This document shows, piece after piece, positions 25,415 to 33,151 of a stretch of 64,000 bases of DNA; the stretch's first letter is position 1; the number at the start of each line of letters is the position of its first letter. Source of the DNA: Bradyrhizobium sp. KBS0727 (GTDB taxonomy: Bacteria; Pseudomonadota; Alphaproteobacteria; Rhizobiales; Xanthobacteraceae); contig NZ_CP042176.1 in NCBI RefSeq assembly GCF_005937885.2, forward strand, positions 4,149,501 to 4,213,500, in the 5' to 3' direction. The position numbers were made by a program, and so were the translations under genes. The notes beneath the pieces were generated by a model. The model saw only the letters and a program-made list of their open reading frames with translations, was not told where the DNA came from and did no database searches.

Positions 25415-28400
25415 ATGCCCAACAAGATGTTGATCGATGCCACCCACCCGGAAGAGACCCGGGTCGTCGTGGTCCGCGGCAATCGCGTCGAAGAATTTGA
25501 TTTCGAGACCGCCCAGCGCAAACAACTGCGCGGCAATATCTATCTCGCCAAGGTCACGCGCGTAGAGCCGTCGCTGCAGGCCGCCTTCATCGAATATGGC
25601 GGCAACCGCCACGGCTTCCTGGCCTTCAGCGAAATCCACCCCGACTACTACCAGATCCCGGTTGCCGACCGTCAGGCGCTGATCGAGGCCGACGAACGCG
25701 CTCATCGCGAAGCCGAGGAAGAGACCGAGAACCGCTCCAGCCACCGCCGCAGCGGCGGCCGCTCGCGTCATCGCAACGCGCGCCGGCGCGGCCATGGCGA
25801 CCGCGTCCAGAGTGACGTCGTCGAGAATGCCGCCGTCGACGCCGCGCAGGCGCCGCAGCCCTATCCGGCGCTGGAGTCTTCGCAGGAACATCCGCAAGAA
25901 TATTCGGAAGGCTTCCACGCCGGCGAAGCCCACGGCGAGCATCCGCACACCGACACCGACCATCACGACCACGCGCATGACCATGAGGGACATGAGCACG
26001 CGCACGATCATTCGCATGATCACGATCACCATGATGAAGATCACCACGCGCATGATCATGACCATGCGCATATGGCCGCCGAAACGCCGGCCGTCGAATC
26101 AGGCTCCGAGACGCAGACGGCCACGCCGGCCGATGCGATCGCGCAGGCGTTGCCCGACACTGAGGCACACGAACACGTCCACGACGATCATGCGCACGAG
26201 CATAGCGAAGAGCACGCGCTCGAAAACGCCGCCCATGCCGACGACGCGCCGCATGGCGAGCACGGCGGCGAACACGAAGCTCACCCGCATGATGAGCATG
26301 CCGTTGCCCGTGGTGACGAACATCATGGCGACGAGCATCAGGACGACGAAGAAGACGATGGCGACGACGCCGAGGAAGAAGTCGTCGAATCCGTCGGCGG
26401 CGACGACGTTCTGGAAGAAGTTCCAGAGCGCGCCTTCCGTCCGCGCCGCCAGTACAAGATCCAGGAAGTCATCAAGCGTCGCCAGGTGATGCTGGTTCAG
26501 GTGGTCAAGGAAGAACGCGGCAACAAGGGCGCCGCGCTGACCACCTACCTGTCGCTGGCCGGCCGCTATGCGGTGTTGATGCCCAATACCGCCCGCGGCG
26601 GCGGCATCAGCCGCAAGATCACCTCGGCCCAGGACCGCTCGCGGCTGAAGGAAGTGGTGCAGGATCTCGACGTGCCCGAGGGCATGGGAATCATCCTGCG
26701 CACCGCCGGTGCCTCGCGGACCAAGCCCGAAATCAAGCGCGACTTCGAATACCTGATCCGCATGTGGGAAACCGTGCGCGACATGACGCTGAAGTCGCAG
26801 GCCCCCACCCTCGTCTACGAGGAAGGCTCGCTGATCAAGCGCTCGCTGCGCGACCTCTACAACAAGGAAATCGACGAAATCCTGGTCGCGGGCGAAGCCG
26901 GCTACCAGGAAGCGCGCGACTTCATGAAGATGCTGATGCCCTCCAACGTGCGGGCGGTCCGCAAATACGGCGACGGCCAGCCGCTGTTCTCGCGGATGGG
27001 CGTCGAGAGCCAGTTGGACGCGATGTTCTCGCCCACGGTGCAATTGCGCTCCGGCGGCTACATCGTCATCAACCAGACCGAGGCGCTGGTCTCGATCGAC
27101 GTCAACTCCGGCCGCTCGACCCGCGAACACCACATCGAGGATACGGCGCTCAAGACCAATCTGGAGGCGGCCGAGGAAGTCGCGCGTCAGCTACGGTTGC
27201 GCGACCTCGCGGGCCTCATCGTCATCGACTTCATCGACATGGACGAGAAGCGCAACAACCGGGCGGTCGAGCGCAAGCTCAGTGACTGCCTGCGGCAGGA
27301 TCGCGCGCGCATCCAGGTCGGACGCATCTCGCATTTCGGCCTGCTGGAAATGTCGCGCCAGCGCATTCGCGCCAGCGTGCTGGAAAGCTCGACCGAGCCC
27401 TGCCAGCAGTGCGGTGGCAGCGGTCACGTTCGCTCGGTATCGTCGGTGGCGCTGCAACTGCTGCGCGGCATCGAAGAAATCCTGATGAAGGGCGCCACCC
27501 ACAATCTGGTGGCGCGGACCAGGACCGACGTCGCGCTCTACGTCCTCAACCACAAGCGCGGCCATCTGCGCGATCTCGAAGATTCCTTCAAGGTCTCGCT
27601 TGCCATCGTCGCCGATCCCAGCGTGAGCGGCCAGCAGTCGTTCGTCATCGACCGCGGCGAACAGGTGCACACGCTGGAGGCCGCCAAGGCGCTGCTCGCA
27701 GCGCAGGCCGCCGCCGCCCCGCCGCAGGTCGACGAGCCCTATGACGACGAAGAGGCGTTCGATATCGAGACCGAAAGCGAAATCGAAACCGACGAGACCG
27801 AGGGTCTCGCGGAAGATTCCGTTGGCGGCGAAGAAGCCAGCGGCGAAGGCGAAGGCGACGGTCCCCGCCGCAAGCGGCGTCGGCGTCGGCGCGGCCGTTC
27901 CGGCGAACCCCGTGAAGGCGGCGCGCCCCGCGAGGACAATGGTCACCCACGCGAGGAACACGACGCCATGCGCGTCGTGGCCGAAGCGATGGAAGGTCCT
28001 GTGGCCGGCGACGACGGTGAAGCCGACGAGGACGAAGGCGACGACCAGCCCGGCGTGGTTCGCGGCGATCAGCCGGCGAATGGCGAGCGGCGCCCGCGCC
28101 GCCGCGGCCGCCGTGGTGGACGCCGTCGGCGCGGCAACGGGCCGGAAGATGGTCTCGTTGGATCGATCGCGGATGAACTCGGGCCGACATCGGCTCCGGA
28201 AGCTGCCAATGCCGTGGCCGATTTCGATGGCGGTTCGTACGAGCCAGCCCCGACGCTCACCCAGCCCGAACCGGTCTCGCAACCACCGCAGTATGAACCC
28301 GCGGCCTATGCTCAGCCTGAGCCGGTCGCGAGTGCGCCCACCTTTAGTGCGCCCGCGGTTGAAGAAACCACGCAGGAAGCCGACCGGGCCGCCGCGCGGC

Positions 28401-28594
28401 GCCGTTCGACGGTGCGCGAAAAGGTCAGCTTCATGACCAGCGCGCCAGCCGAACCGGCGCCTGCCGTCAGCCACAGCGCGCCAGAGCCGGTCGCTTCGCC
28501 GGCGCCGTCAGAGCCCGCGCCTGCCGCCAGCAGCGAAGCTGCCGCGCCGCGCAAAGCCGGCTGGTGGTCACGGCGCTTCGGCAGCGGCGAGTAA
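25415..28594 (+). CDS. rne: Ribonuclease E with large His/Asp/Glu-rich insertion in the S1 domain
   Basis: 1059 residues from ATG 25415 (MPNKMLIDATHPEETRV, the usual alphaproteobacterial start). The S1 domain begins at about 35 (GNIYLAKVTRVEPSLQAAFIEYG), is split by about 255 residues of acidic and His-rich sequence (densest about 170-300), and resumes at about 343 (YKIQEVIKRRQVMLVQVVKEERGNKGAALT). The catalytic DNase-I-like Asp residues lie in VSIDVNSGR (about 561) and VIDFIDM (about 604); the zinc-link is C663-Q-Q-C666. The C-terminal 370 residues are an acidic/Arg-rich scaffold with RRGRRGG boxes for RNA and degradosome partners. It is the central mRNA-decay and rRNA-processing endonuclease. 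Confidence 0.95.
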   Translation: MPNKMLIDATHPEETRVVVVRGNRVEEFDFETAQRKQLRGNIYLAKVTRVEPSLQAAFIEYGGNRHGFLAFSEIHPDYYQIPVADRQALIEADERAHREAEEETENRSSHRRSGGRSRHRNARRRGHGDRVQSDVVENAAVDAAQAPQPYPALESSQEHPQEYSEGFHAGEAHGEHPHTDTDHHDHAHDHEGHEHAHDHSHDHDHHDEDHHAHDHDHAHMAAETPAVESGSETQTATPADAIAQALPDTEAHEHVHDDHAHEHSEEHALENAAHADDAPHGEHGGEHEAHPHDEHAVARGDEHHGDEHQDDEEDDGDDAEEEVVESVGGDDVLEEVPERAFRPRRQYKIQEVIKRRQVMLVQVVKEERGNKGAALTTYLSLAGRYAVLMPNTARGGGISRKITSAQDRSRLKEVVQDLDVPEGMGIILRTAGASRTKPEIKRDFEYLIRMWETVRDMTLKSQAPTLVYEEGSLIKRSLRDLYNKEIDEILVAGEAGYQEARDFMKMLMPSNVRAVRKYGDGQPLFSRMGVESQLDAMFSPTVQLRSGGYIVINQTEALVSIDVNSGRSTREHHIEDTALKTNLEAAEEVARQLRLRDLAGLIVIDFIDMDEKRNNRAVERKLSDCLRQDRARIQVGRISHFGLLEMSRQRIRASVLESSTEPCQQCGGSGHVRSVSSVALQLLRGIEEILMKGATHNLVARTRTDVALYVLNHKRGHLRDLEDSFKVSLAIVADPSVSGQQSFVIDRGEQVHTLEAAKALLAAQAAAAPPQVDEPYDDEEAFDIETESEIETDETEGLAEDSVGGEEASGEGEGDGPRRKRRRRRRGRSGEPREGGAPREDNGHPREEHDAMRVVAEAMEGPVAGDDGEADEDEGDDQPGVVRGDQPANGERRPRRRGRRGGRRRRGNGPEDGLVGSIADELGPTSAPEAANAVADFDGGSYEPAPTLTQPEPVSQPPQYEPAAYAQPEPVASAPTFSAPAVEETTQEADRAAARRRSTVREKVSFMTSAPAEPAPAVSHSAPEPVASPAPSEPAPAASSEAAAPRKAGWWSRRFGSGE

Positions 28595-28613
28595 CGCCAA
28601 AATCCAGAAAACA

Positions 28614-28648
28614 AAAACCGCCCGGCAAAACCGGGCGGTTTTCTTTTG
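28614..28648 (+). terminator. Rho-independent terminator of rne
   Basis: ACCGCCCGG and CCGGGCGGT form a perfect 9-bp stem with a CAAAA loop, preceded by an A-run and followed by TTTTCTTTTG. It begins about 20 bases after the rne stop and can serve the convergent gene too. Confidence 0.9.
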
Positions 28649-28711
28649 TTCACTCGCCTTGCGAAAACGCTCAGGCGTCGAGCCTTGCCGACAGCCGTCG
28701 GTACCGTTCGG

Positions 28712-29380
28712 TTAGCTAACCACACCGAGCTTCTTCAGGCTCGCATCGACCCAGCTGCGGTCGCTTTTGCCGGCCTTGATCGCCGCGAGCTGCTTGGTTT
28801 CCGCCTCGTGCTTCGCGGTCGTGGCTTTCAGGACTTCGGCGGTGCTTGCGAAGGGGACGCAGACGATCCCGTCGCCGTCGCCGACAATGAGGTCACCAGG
28901 CTCGATCACCATGCCGTCGATCGCGATCGGAACGTTGATCTCGCCGGGGCCGTCCTTGTAGGGGCCGCGGTGGGTGACACCGGCGGCGAAAATCGGAAAC
29001 TTGCCGGCATGGATCGAGTCGTAGTCCCGGATCGAACCGTAGATCACCATGCCGGCGATCCCACGCTGCTCCGCATGGGCCGACATCATTTCGCCGATCA
29101 GGGAATTGGTCAGGTCGCCGCCGCCGTCGACCACGATCACGTCGCCGGGCTCGGCGATATCGATCGCCTTGTGCAGCATCAGATTGTCGCCCGGCCGCGT
29201 CTTGACGGTAAATGCCGGCCCGGCCAGCACGCCGCCGCCGTGCATCGGACGCAGCGACGCGCCGCCCGCCGTCATCCGCGACATCGAATCGCTGATATTG
29301 GCGACCGGCAGCGCGCTGAATTTCGACACCGTATCGGCGTCGACCTTGCGGGTTCGCTGCAGAATTCGAAATCCGATCAA
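28712..29380 (-). CDS. RraA family protein (4-hydroxy-4-methyl-2-oxoglutarate aldolase / RNase E regulator homologue)
   Basis: 222 residues from a TTG at 29380 preceded by GGGAGAGGG. Family features: VANISDSMSRM near residue 30, PGDNLMLHKAID, IVVDGGGDLTNSLIGEMM, and the active-site segment GMVIYGSIRD with the conserved Gly-x21-Arg-Asp spacing. Members are class II pyruvate aldolases; the E. coli member RraA binds and inhibits RNase E. Here it lies tail-to-tail with rne, which is suggestive, but length and residues fit an aldolase as well. I cannot decide between these roles. Confidence 0.85.
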   Translation of the reverse strand: MIGFRILQRTRKVDADTVSKFSALPVANISDSMSRMTAGGASLRPMHGGGVLAGPAFTVKTRPGDNLMLHKAIDIAEPGDVIVVDGGGDLTNSLIGEMMSAHAEQRGIAGMVIYGSIRDYDSIHAGKFPIFAAGVTHRGPYKDGPGEINVPIAIDGMVIEPGDLIVGDGDGIVCVPFASTAEVLKATTAKHEAETKQLAAIKAGKSDRSWVDASLKKLGVVS

Positions 29381-29404
29381 TTGCCCTCTCCCGTTTTTTT
29401 ATTG

Positions 29405-29430
29405 GCGCCGGCAGATTGACCTGCCGGCGC
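29405..29430. other. Inverted repeat between dctA and the RraA-like gene
   Basis: GCGCCGGCAG at 29405-29414 and CTGCCGGCGC at 29421-29430 form a perfect 10-bp stem with a 6-base loop. It follows the dctA stop (minus strand) by about 97 bases, but no T-run follows in that direction, so terminator function is uncertain. Confidence 0.45.
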
Positions 29431-29458
29431 GTTTTGAGCCGCCAATCCTTTTTATTTT

Positions 29459-29529
29459 GACGCGTTTTACGCGAACCGGCCCCACCCACGGATCAAGTCC
29501 GAGGGCATGCTTCGCTGGAAAACGCTCTA
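29459..29529. repeat. Partial copy of the 100-bp dispersed repeat at the dctA stop
   Basis: GACGCGTTTTACGCGAACCGG, a divergent middle, and CTTCGCTGGAAAACGCTCTAG repeat the right two thirds of the 7631-7730 element; the 17-bp stem is absent. The terminal CTA is the TAG stop codon of dctA read on the minus strand. Confidence 0.75.
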
Positions 29530-30864
29530 GCCGGTGGTGATCGCGGTCTCCATGTCGGCCGGATCGACCTGCTTGGCGAGACTGACGCGCAGCTTGTCCT
29601 GATCGAGCTCGCCCTCCCACCACGACACCACCACGCAGGCGACACCGTTGCCGCACAGGTTGGTCAGCGCCCGGCATTCGCTCATGAACTTGTCGATACC
29701 GAGCACGATCGCCATACCCGGCACCAGCCGCGGATCGACCACGGCCAGCGTCGCCGCCAGCGTGATGAAGCCGGCGCCGGTGATGCCGGACGCGCCCTTC
29801 GAGGTCAGCATCGCGACCAACAGAATGGTGATCTGCTGGCCCAGCGTCAGATCGAAGCCGAGCGCCTGCGCAATGAACAGGGTCGCCAGCGTCATGTAGA
29901 TGTTGGTGCCGTCAAGGTTGAACGAGTAACCGGTCGGCACCACGAGACCGACCACTGACTTGGAACAGCCGAGCCGCTCGAGCTTTTCCATCAAGGACGG
30001 CAGCGCGCTTTCCGAGGACGACGTGCCGAGCACGATCAAGAGTTCGTCCTTGATGTAGGCCAGGAACTTGAAGATCGAGAAGCCGACCATGCGAGCGATG
30101 ATGCCGAGCACGACGAACACGAACAGCGCGGCGGTAAGATAGAACGTCGCGATCAGCCCCATCAGGTTCAGGATCGCACCAGTTCCGAACTTGCCGATCG
30201 TGAACGCCATGGCGCCGAACGCACCGATCGGGGCGGCCTTCATCACGATCGAAATGACGCCGAACACGGCGTGGGCGGCGTCGTCGATGAACGATCGAAT
30301 GGTATGGCCGCGCTCGCCAAGCCCCATGATGGCAAAGCCGAACAGGATCGAGAACAGCAGCACCTGGAGGATTTCGCCCTGCGCGAAGGCGCCGACCACG
30401 GTATCGGGAATGATGTGCAGGAAGAAGTCGACGCTCTTCTGCGCCTCCGCCTGCTTGGCGAAACCTGCGACCTTGCCCGCATCGGCCATGGCGCCGCCGA
30501 ACCCCGCACCCGGCTTGATCACGTTGCCGACGACCAGCCCGATCAGCAACGCGAAGGTCGAGACGATCTCGAAATAGACCAGCGCCTTGACGCCGATGCG
30601 GCCGACCTTCTTGGCGTCCTGGATGTGCGAGATGCCGGAGACCACGGTGCAGAAGATGATCGGCGCGATCACCATCTTGATCAGCTTGATAAAGCCGTCG
30701 CCGAGCGCCTTGATCCAGTCATTGGTCGCGAAAGCGGGCCACAGCCAGCCCACCAGCGCGCCGAGCACGATGGCAATCAGCACCTGAACATAGAGAACCC
30801 GGTACCACGGCTTCGCCGTACTCACCGGCGCTTCGGTCGCAATCGTTGCCGCCATGAATTTCAC
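29527..30864 (-). CDS. dctA: C4-dicarboxylate/H+ or Na+ symporter DctA
   Basis: 445 residues, the usual DctA length. About eight membrane helices plus two hairpins: VLYVQVLIAIVLGALVGWLWP opens, LGTSSSESALPSLMEKLE is the HP1 serine-rich loop, and GYSFNLDGTNIYMTLATLFIAQAL with the NxDG motif and SKGASGITGAGFI binds substrate. It imports succinate, malate and fumarate across the inner membrane, essential in rhizobial symbiosis and general carbon use. No dctBD kinase/regulator pair and no convincing sigma-54 site lie upstream in the window. A 6-bp-arm palindrome GCGCAT-ATAC-ATGCGC at 30891-30906 is the only obvious upstream motif. Confidence 0.95.
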   Translation of the reverse strand: MKFMAATIATEAPVSTAKPWYRVLYVQVLIAIVLGALVGWLWPAFATNDWIKALGDGFIKLIKMVIAPIIFCTVVSGISHIQDAKKVGRIGVKALVYFEIVSTFALLIGLVVGNVIKPGAGFGGAMADAGKVAGFAKQAEAQKSVDFFLHIIPDTVVGAFAQGEILQVLLFSILFGFAIMGLGERGHTIRSFIDDAAHAVFGVISIVMKAAPIGAFGAMAFTIGKFGTGAILNLMGLIATFYLTAALFVFVVLGIIARMVGFSIFKFLAYIKDELLIVLGTSSSESALPSLMEKLERLGCSKSVVGLVVPTGYSFNLDGTNIYMTLATLFIAQALGFDLTLGQQITILLVAMLTSKGASGITGAGFITLAATLAVVDPRLVPGMAIVLGIDKFMSECRALTNLCGNGVACVVVSWWEGELDQDKLRVSLAKQVDPADMETAITTG

Positions 30865-30890
30865 TCCCCCTCAGAAGTTGCGGATTTTAC

Positions 30891-30906
30891 GCGCATATAC
30901 ATGCGC
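30891..30906. promoter_or_regulatory. Palindrome upstream of dctA, possible operator
   Basis: GCGCAT and ATGCGC arms around ATAC, 27-42 bases before the dctA start. Such a short dyad near a promoter could bind a repressor, but no family consensus is recognised. Confidence 0.3.
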
Positions 30907-31004
30907 TCCCGCTGGGCTATAGCCAAAACATTTGGGCCAGCGGAGTCAATGGCATTGCTCCGCCGGCCACGGGTTCTAAACGTCAGGGCTCTAAACGTTG
31001 TGGT

Positions 31005-31607
31005 TTAGGCGCGCGGCGCGAACAGCCGTCGGATCGCCGGCACCAGTGTGGCGCCGAGCGCGTTCTTGACCAGCGATGCCGCGATAAACGGCACGATGCC
31101 GACCAGCCACGCCTTGTCGACGCCGAGCTTCATGCCGAATGCCAGCCAGGCGAACCCGGTACCGAGAATCAGGGCGTGCCCAATTCCCATTGCGACGAAC
31201 AGCCACGGCACCGACCGGTCCCAGCCGCGCTGGCTCAGCCAGCCCGTGGCCAACGCCGCCAGCACGAAACCATAGAGGTATCCCGCGGTCGGGCCGACCA
31301 GCGGCGCGAGACCGCCGACGGGACCTGCAAATACCGGCAGCCCGATCGCGCCCTCGGCCAGATAGGCGATCACGGTAGCGCTGCCGAGTCGCCAGCCATA
31401 GGCGGCGCCAATCATCAGCACGACCAGCGTCTGCAGCGTCATCGGCACATAGGGCAACGGCAGATTGACCTTCGCCGACAGGGTCAGCAGCGCGGTTCCC
31501 AGCGCCATCAGGATGGCGCCGCGCAAGGCGCGGAATGCTCGGTCTTCGCGGCGCGGCCACAGCAGTTCGGCAAGTGGAAAATGCCTGACGGCGGCGGGCT
31601 CGGACAT
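31005..31607 (-). CDS. bioY: Biotin transporter BioY (S component)
   Basis: 200 residues from ATG 31607 with six hydrophobic segments. Diagnostic BioY pieces: NLPLPYVPMTLQTLVVLMIGAAYG, LAEGAIGLPVFAG and GPTAGYLYGFVLAA. BioY binds biotin with high affinity and, with an ECF AT-module or alone, imports it. No bioMN genes are nearby, as often in alphaproteobacteria. The biotin-dependent acetyl-CoA carboxylase genes accB/accC are 9 kb away. Confidence 0.92.
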   Translation of the reverse strand: MSEPAAVRHFPLAELLWPRREDRAFRALRGAILMALGTALLTLSAKVNLPLPYVPMTLQTLVVLMIGAAYGWRLGSATVIAYLAEGAIGLPVFAGPVGGLAPLVGPTAGYLYGFVLAALATGWLSQRGWDRSVPWLFVAMGIGHALILGTGFAWLAFGMKLGVDKAWLVGIVPFIAASLVKNALGATLVPAIRRLFAPRA

Positions 31608-31692
31608 GGTTCTGGCGGGCAAGGACGGCGCTCCGGTTTGAATTGGTGGACGAACTGGATGGACGGCAGGTTGGATCGATGACGGCCGGGCT

Positions 31693-32880
31693 TTAGCCGA
31701 GCCAACGCGCGATGCGCGTCACCGCTTCGCGCATCTCGTCGGCCGAGCGCGCGTAGGAGAAACGCACGAAGGCCCGGCCGTGGATCGGATCGAAGTCGAC
31801 GCCCGGCGTGGCCGCGACATGGGCCTTTTCCAGCATGCGGCTGGCGAATTCAAAACTGTCCGACGTGAAGTCGGAAACATCCGCATAGAGGTAGAACGCG
31901 CCGTCGGCCGGCAGAAATTTGGTCAGGCCGGCCTTCGGCAGGCCGTCGATCAGGATGCGGCGGTTCTCCTGATAACCGCGCTTGATCGCTTCCATCTCCT
32001 CTCGGCCCTCGAAAGCGGCTTCGGCGGCGATCTGCGACAGCGTCGGCACCGAGATCGACAGGTTCTGCTGCAGCCGTTCGATCGGCCGCACCATCGGCTC
32101 CGGCACCACCATCCAGCCGACCCGCCAGCCGGTCATGCAGAAATATTTCGAGAACGAGTTGATCACCAGCGCCTGCGGCGAGAGCTCGGCCGCGGTGACG
32201 GCTGGAAACGCGTAATCGAGGCCGTGATAGATTTCGTCGGAAATGAAACGGATGCCCGCGCCCTCGGCCGCGCCGATCAGGCCGGTGAGCGCCTCGCGCG
32301 ACATCATCGTTCCCGTCGGATTGGCCGGACTGCCGACCAGCACGCCCTTCAGCGGCGTCTTGCGATGCGCCGCCAGCAGCATTTCGCCGGTCAGCGCATG
32401 GCGCGTCTCGTTCGACGTCTCGATCAGCACCGGTTCGCAGCCGAGCGCCGTGAGGATATGGCGGTACGGCGGGTAACCGGGCACGGTCACGGCAACCCGG
32501 TCGCCGGGTTCGAACATCGACAGAAACGCCAGAATGAACCCGCCCGACGAGCCGGTGGTGACCACGATCCGGTCAGGATCGACCGAACAACCATAAGTAT
32601 CGCGGTAGTGCCTGCTGATGCGCGTCCGCAGCGAGGGAATGCCGAGCGCCGACGTATAGTCGATCCGGGTCTCGTCGAGCGCCGCATGCGCCGCTGCGAT
32701 CGCGACCTTCGGGGCGGAGGCCGCCGGCTGGCCTACTTCCATGTGAATCACATGCCCGCCCGCCGCTTCGATGCGCGCGGCCGCCGCCATCACATCCATC
32801 ACCATGAACGGCGGAACATCGCTCCGTCCCGACGGGGTCAGCAGGGCTTTCACACGGTCTCTAACTGTCGCTTCGTGCAT
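31693..32880 (-). CDS. PLP-dependent aminotransferase, class I/II
   Basis: 395 residues, fold type I. Visible: MEVGQPAASAPKVA, the cofactor contacts YTSALGIPSLR and TTGSSGGFILAF, SPANPTGTMMS, DEIYHGLDY (Asp and Tyr contacting PLP), the Schiff-base Lys in NSFSKYFCMTGWRVGW, and the substrate-carboxylate Arg in FVRFSYARS. It belongs to the aspartate/aromatic aminotransferase-like group; substrate not resolved. It lies upstream of bioY on the same strand (85-base gap), but it is not BioA or BioF by motif. Confidence 0.9.
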   Translation of the reverse strand: MHEATVRDRVKALLTPSGRSDVPPFMVMDVMAAAARIEAAGGHVIHMEVGQPAASAPKVAIAAAHAALDETRIDYTSALGIPSLRTRISRHYRDTYGCSVDPDRIVVTTGSSGGFILAFLSMFEPGDRVAVTVPGYPPYRHILTALGCEPVLIETSNETRHALTGEMLLAAHRKTPLKGVLVGSPANPTGTMMSREALTGLIGAAEGAGIRFISDEIYHGLDYAFPAVTAAELSPQALVINSFSKYFCMTGWRVGWMVVPEPMVRPIERLQQNLSISVPTLSQIAAEAAFEGREEMEAIKRGYQENRRILIDGLPKAGLTKFLPADGAFYLYADVSDFTSDSFEFASRMLEKAHVAATPGVDFDPIHGRAFVRFSYARSADEMREAVTRIARWLG

Positions 32881-32968
32881 CGATTTCTGCTATTTGCGGG
32901 GGCTATCGCCGATTTCAGGTTCCCGAACCGGTTACCGCCCCAGACTGGCCGCATTCGGTGGCTTGATA

Positions 32969-33088
32969 TAGCGTTTTCCGGCGCAGTGATACCGGTCCGC
33001 GACAAGAAAACGCTTGAAACAACAGGCTTTGAAACAACAGGCTTTGAAACAACAGAGACTGAAGCCTGGTTCTGATCTAATCAGAACC
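32969..33088. repeat. Copy of the 100-bp dispersed repeat carrying an extra tandem array
   Basis: Read forward: TAGCGTTTTCCGGCGCAGTG, ACCGGTCCGCGACAAGAAAACGC, then three 15-bp tandem units, then a 9-bp stem GGTTCTGAT/ATCAGAACC (33068-33088). This is the reverse orientation of the element at 7631-7730. The stem keeps pairing despite a C:G to T:A change, and the tandem units replace the linker. Confidence 0.7.
33014..33058 (+). repeat. Three 15-bp tandem units inside the repeat element
   Basis: TTGAAACAACAGGCT occurs at 33014-33028 and 33029-33043, and the third unit (33044-33058) ends AGAGA instead of AGGCT. In frame it would encode LKQQA-type repeats upstream of the M48 protease, but the true start of that gene is downstream. 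Confidence 0.85.
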
Positions 33089-33151
33089 GAACCGGATCCC
33101 GCACAATCCAGGCGCCGCCCCATCTCCGACCGCCCCGACAAAAGACCGCTC

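Noticed and set aside
25940..26330. CRISPR-like or tandem repeat array in the CATGATCATGAC-rich stretch
   Set aside because: The pattern is codon repetition for His and Asp within the RNase E insert; spacing is irregular and in frame.
27191..28474. Minus-strand frame opposite the rne C-terminus
   Set aside because: Low-complexity shadow created by the Arg/Glu-rich tail of RNase E.
30865..31004. Sigma-54 promoter for dctA
   Set aside because: No TGGC-N8-TTGC element with the right spacing upstream of dctA.
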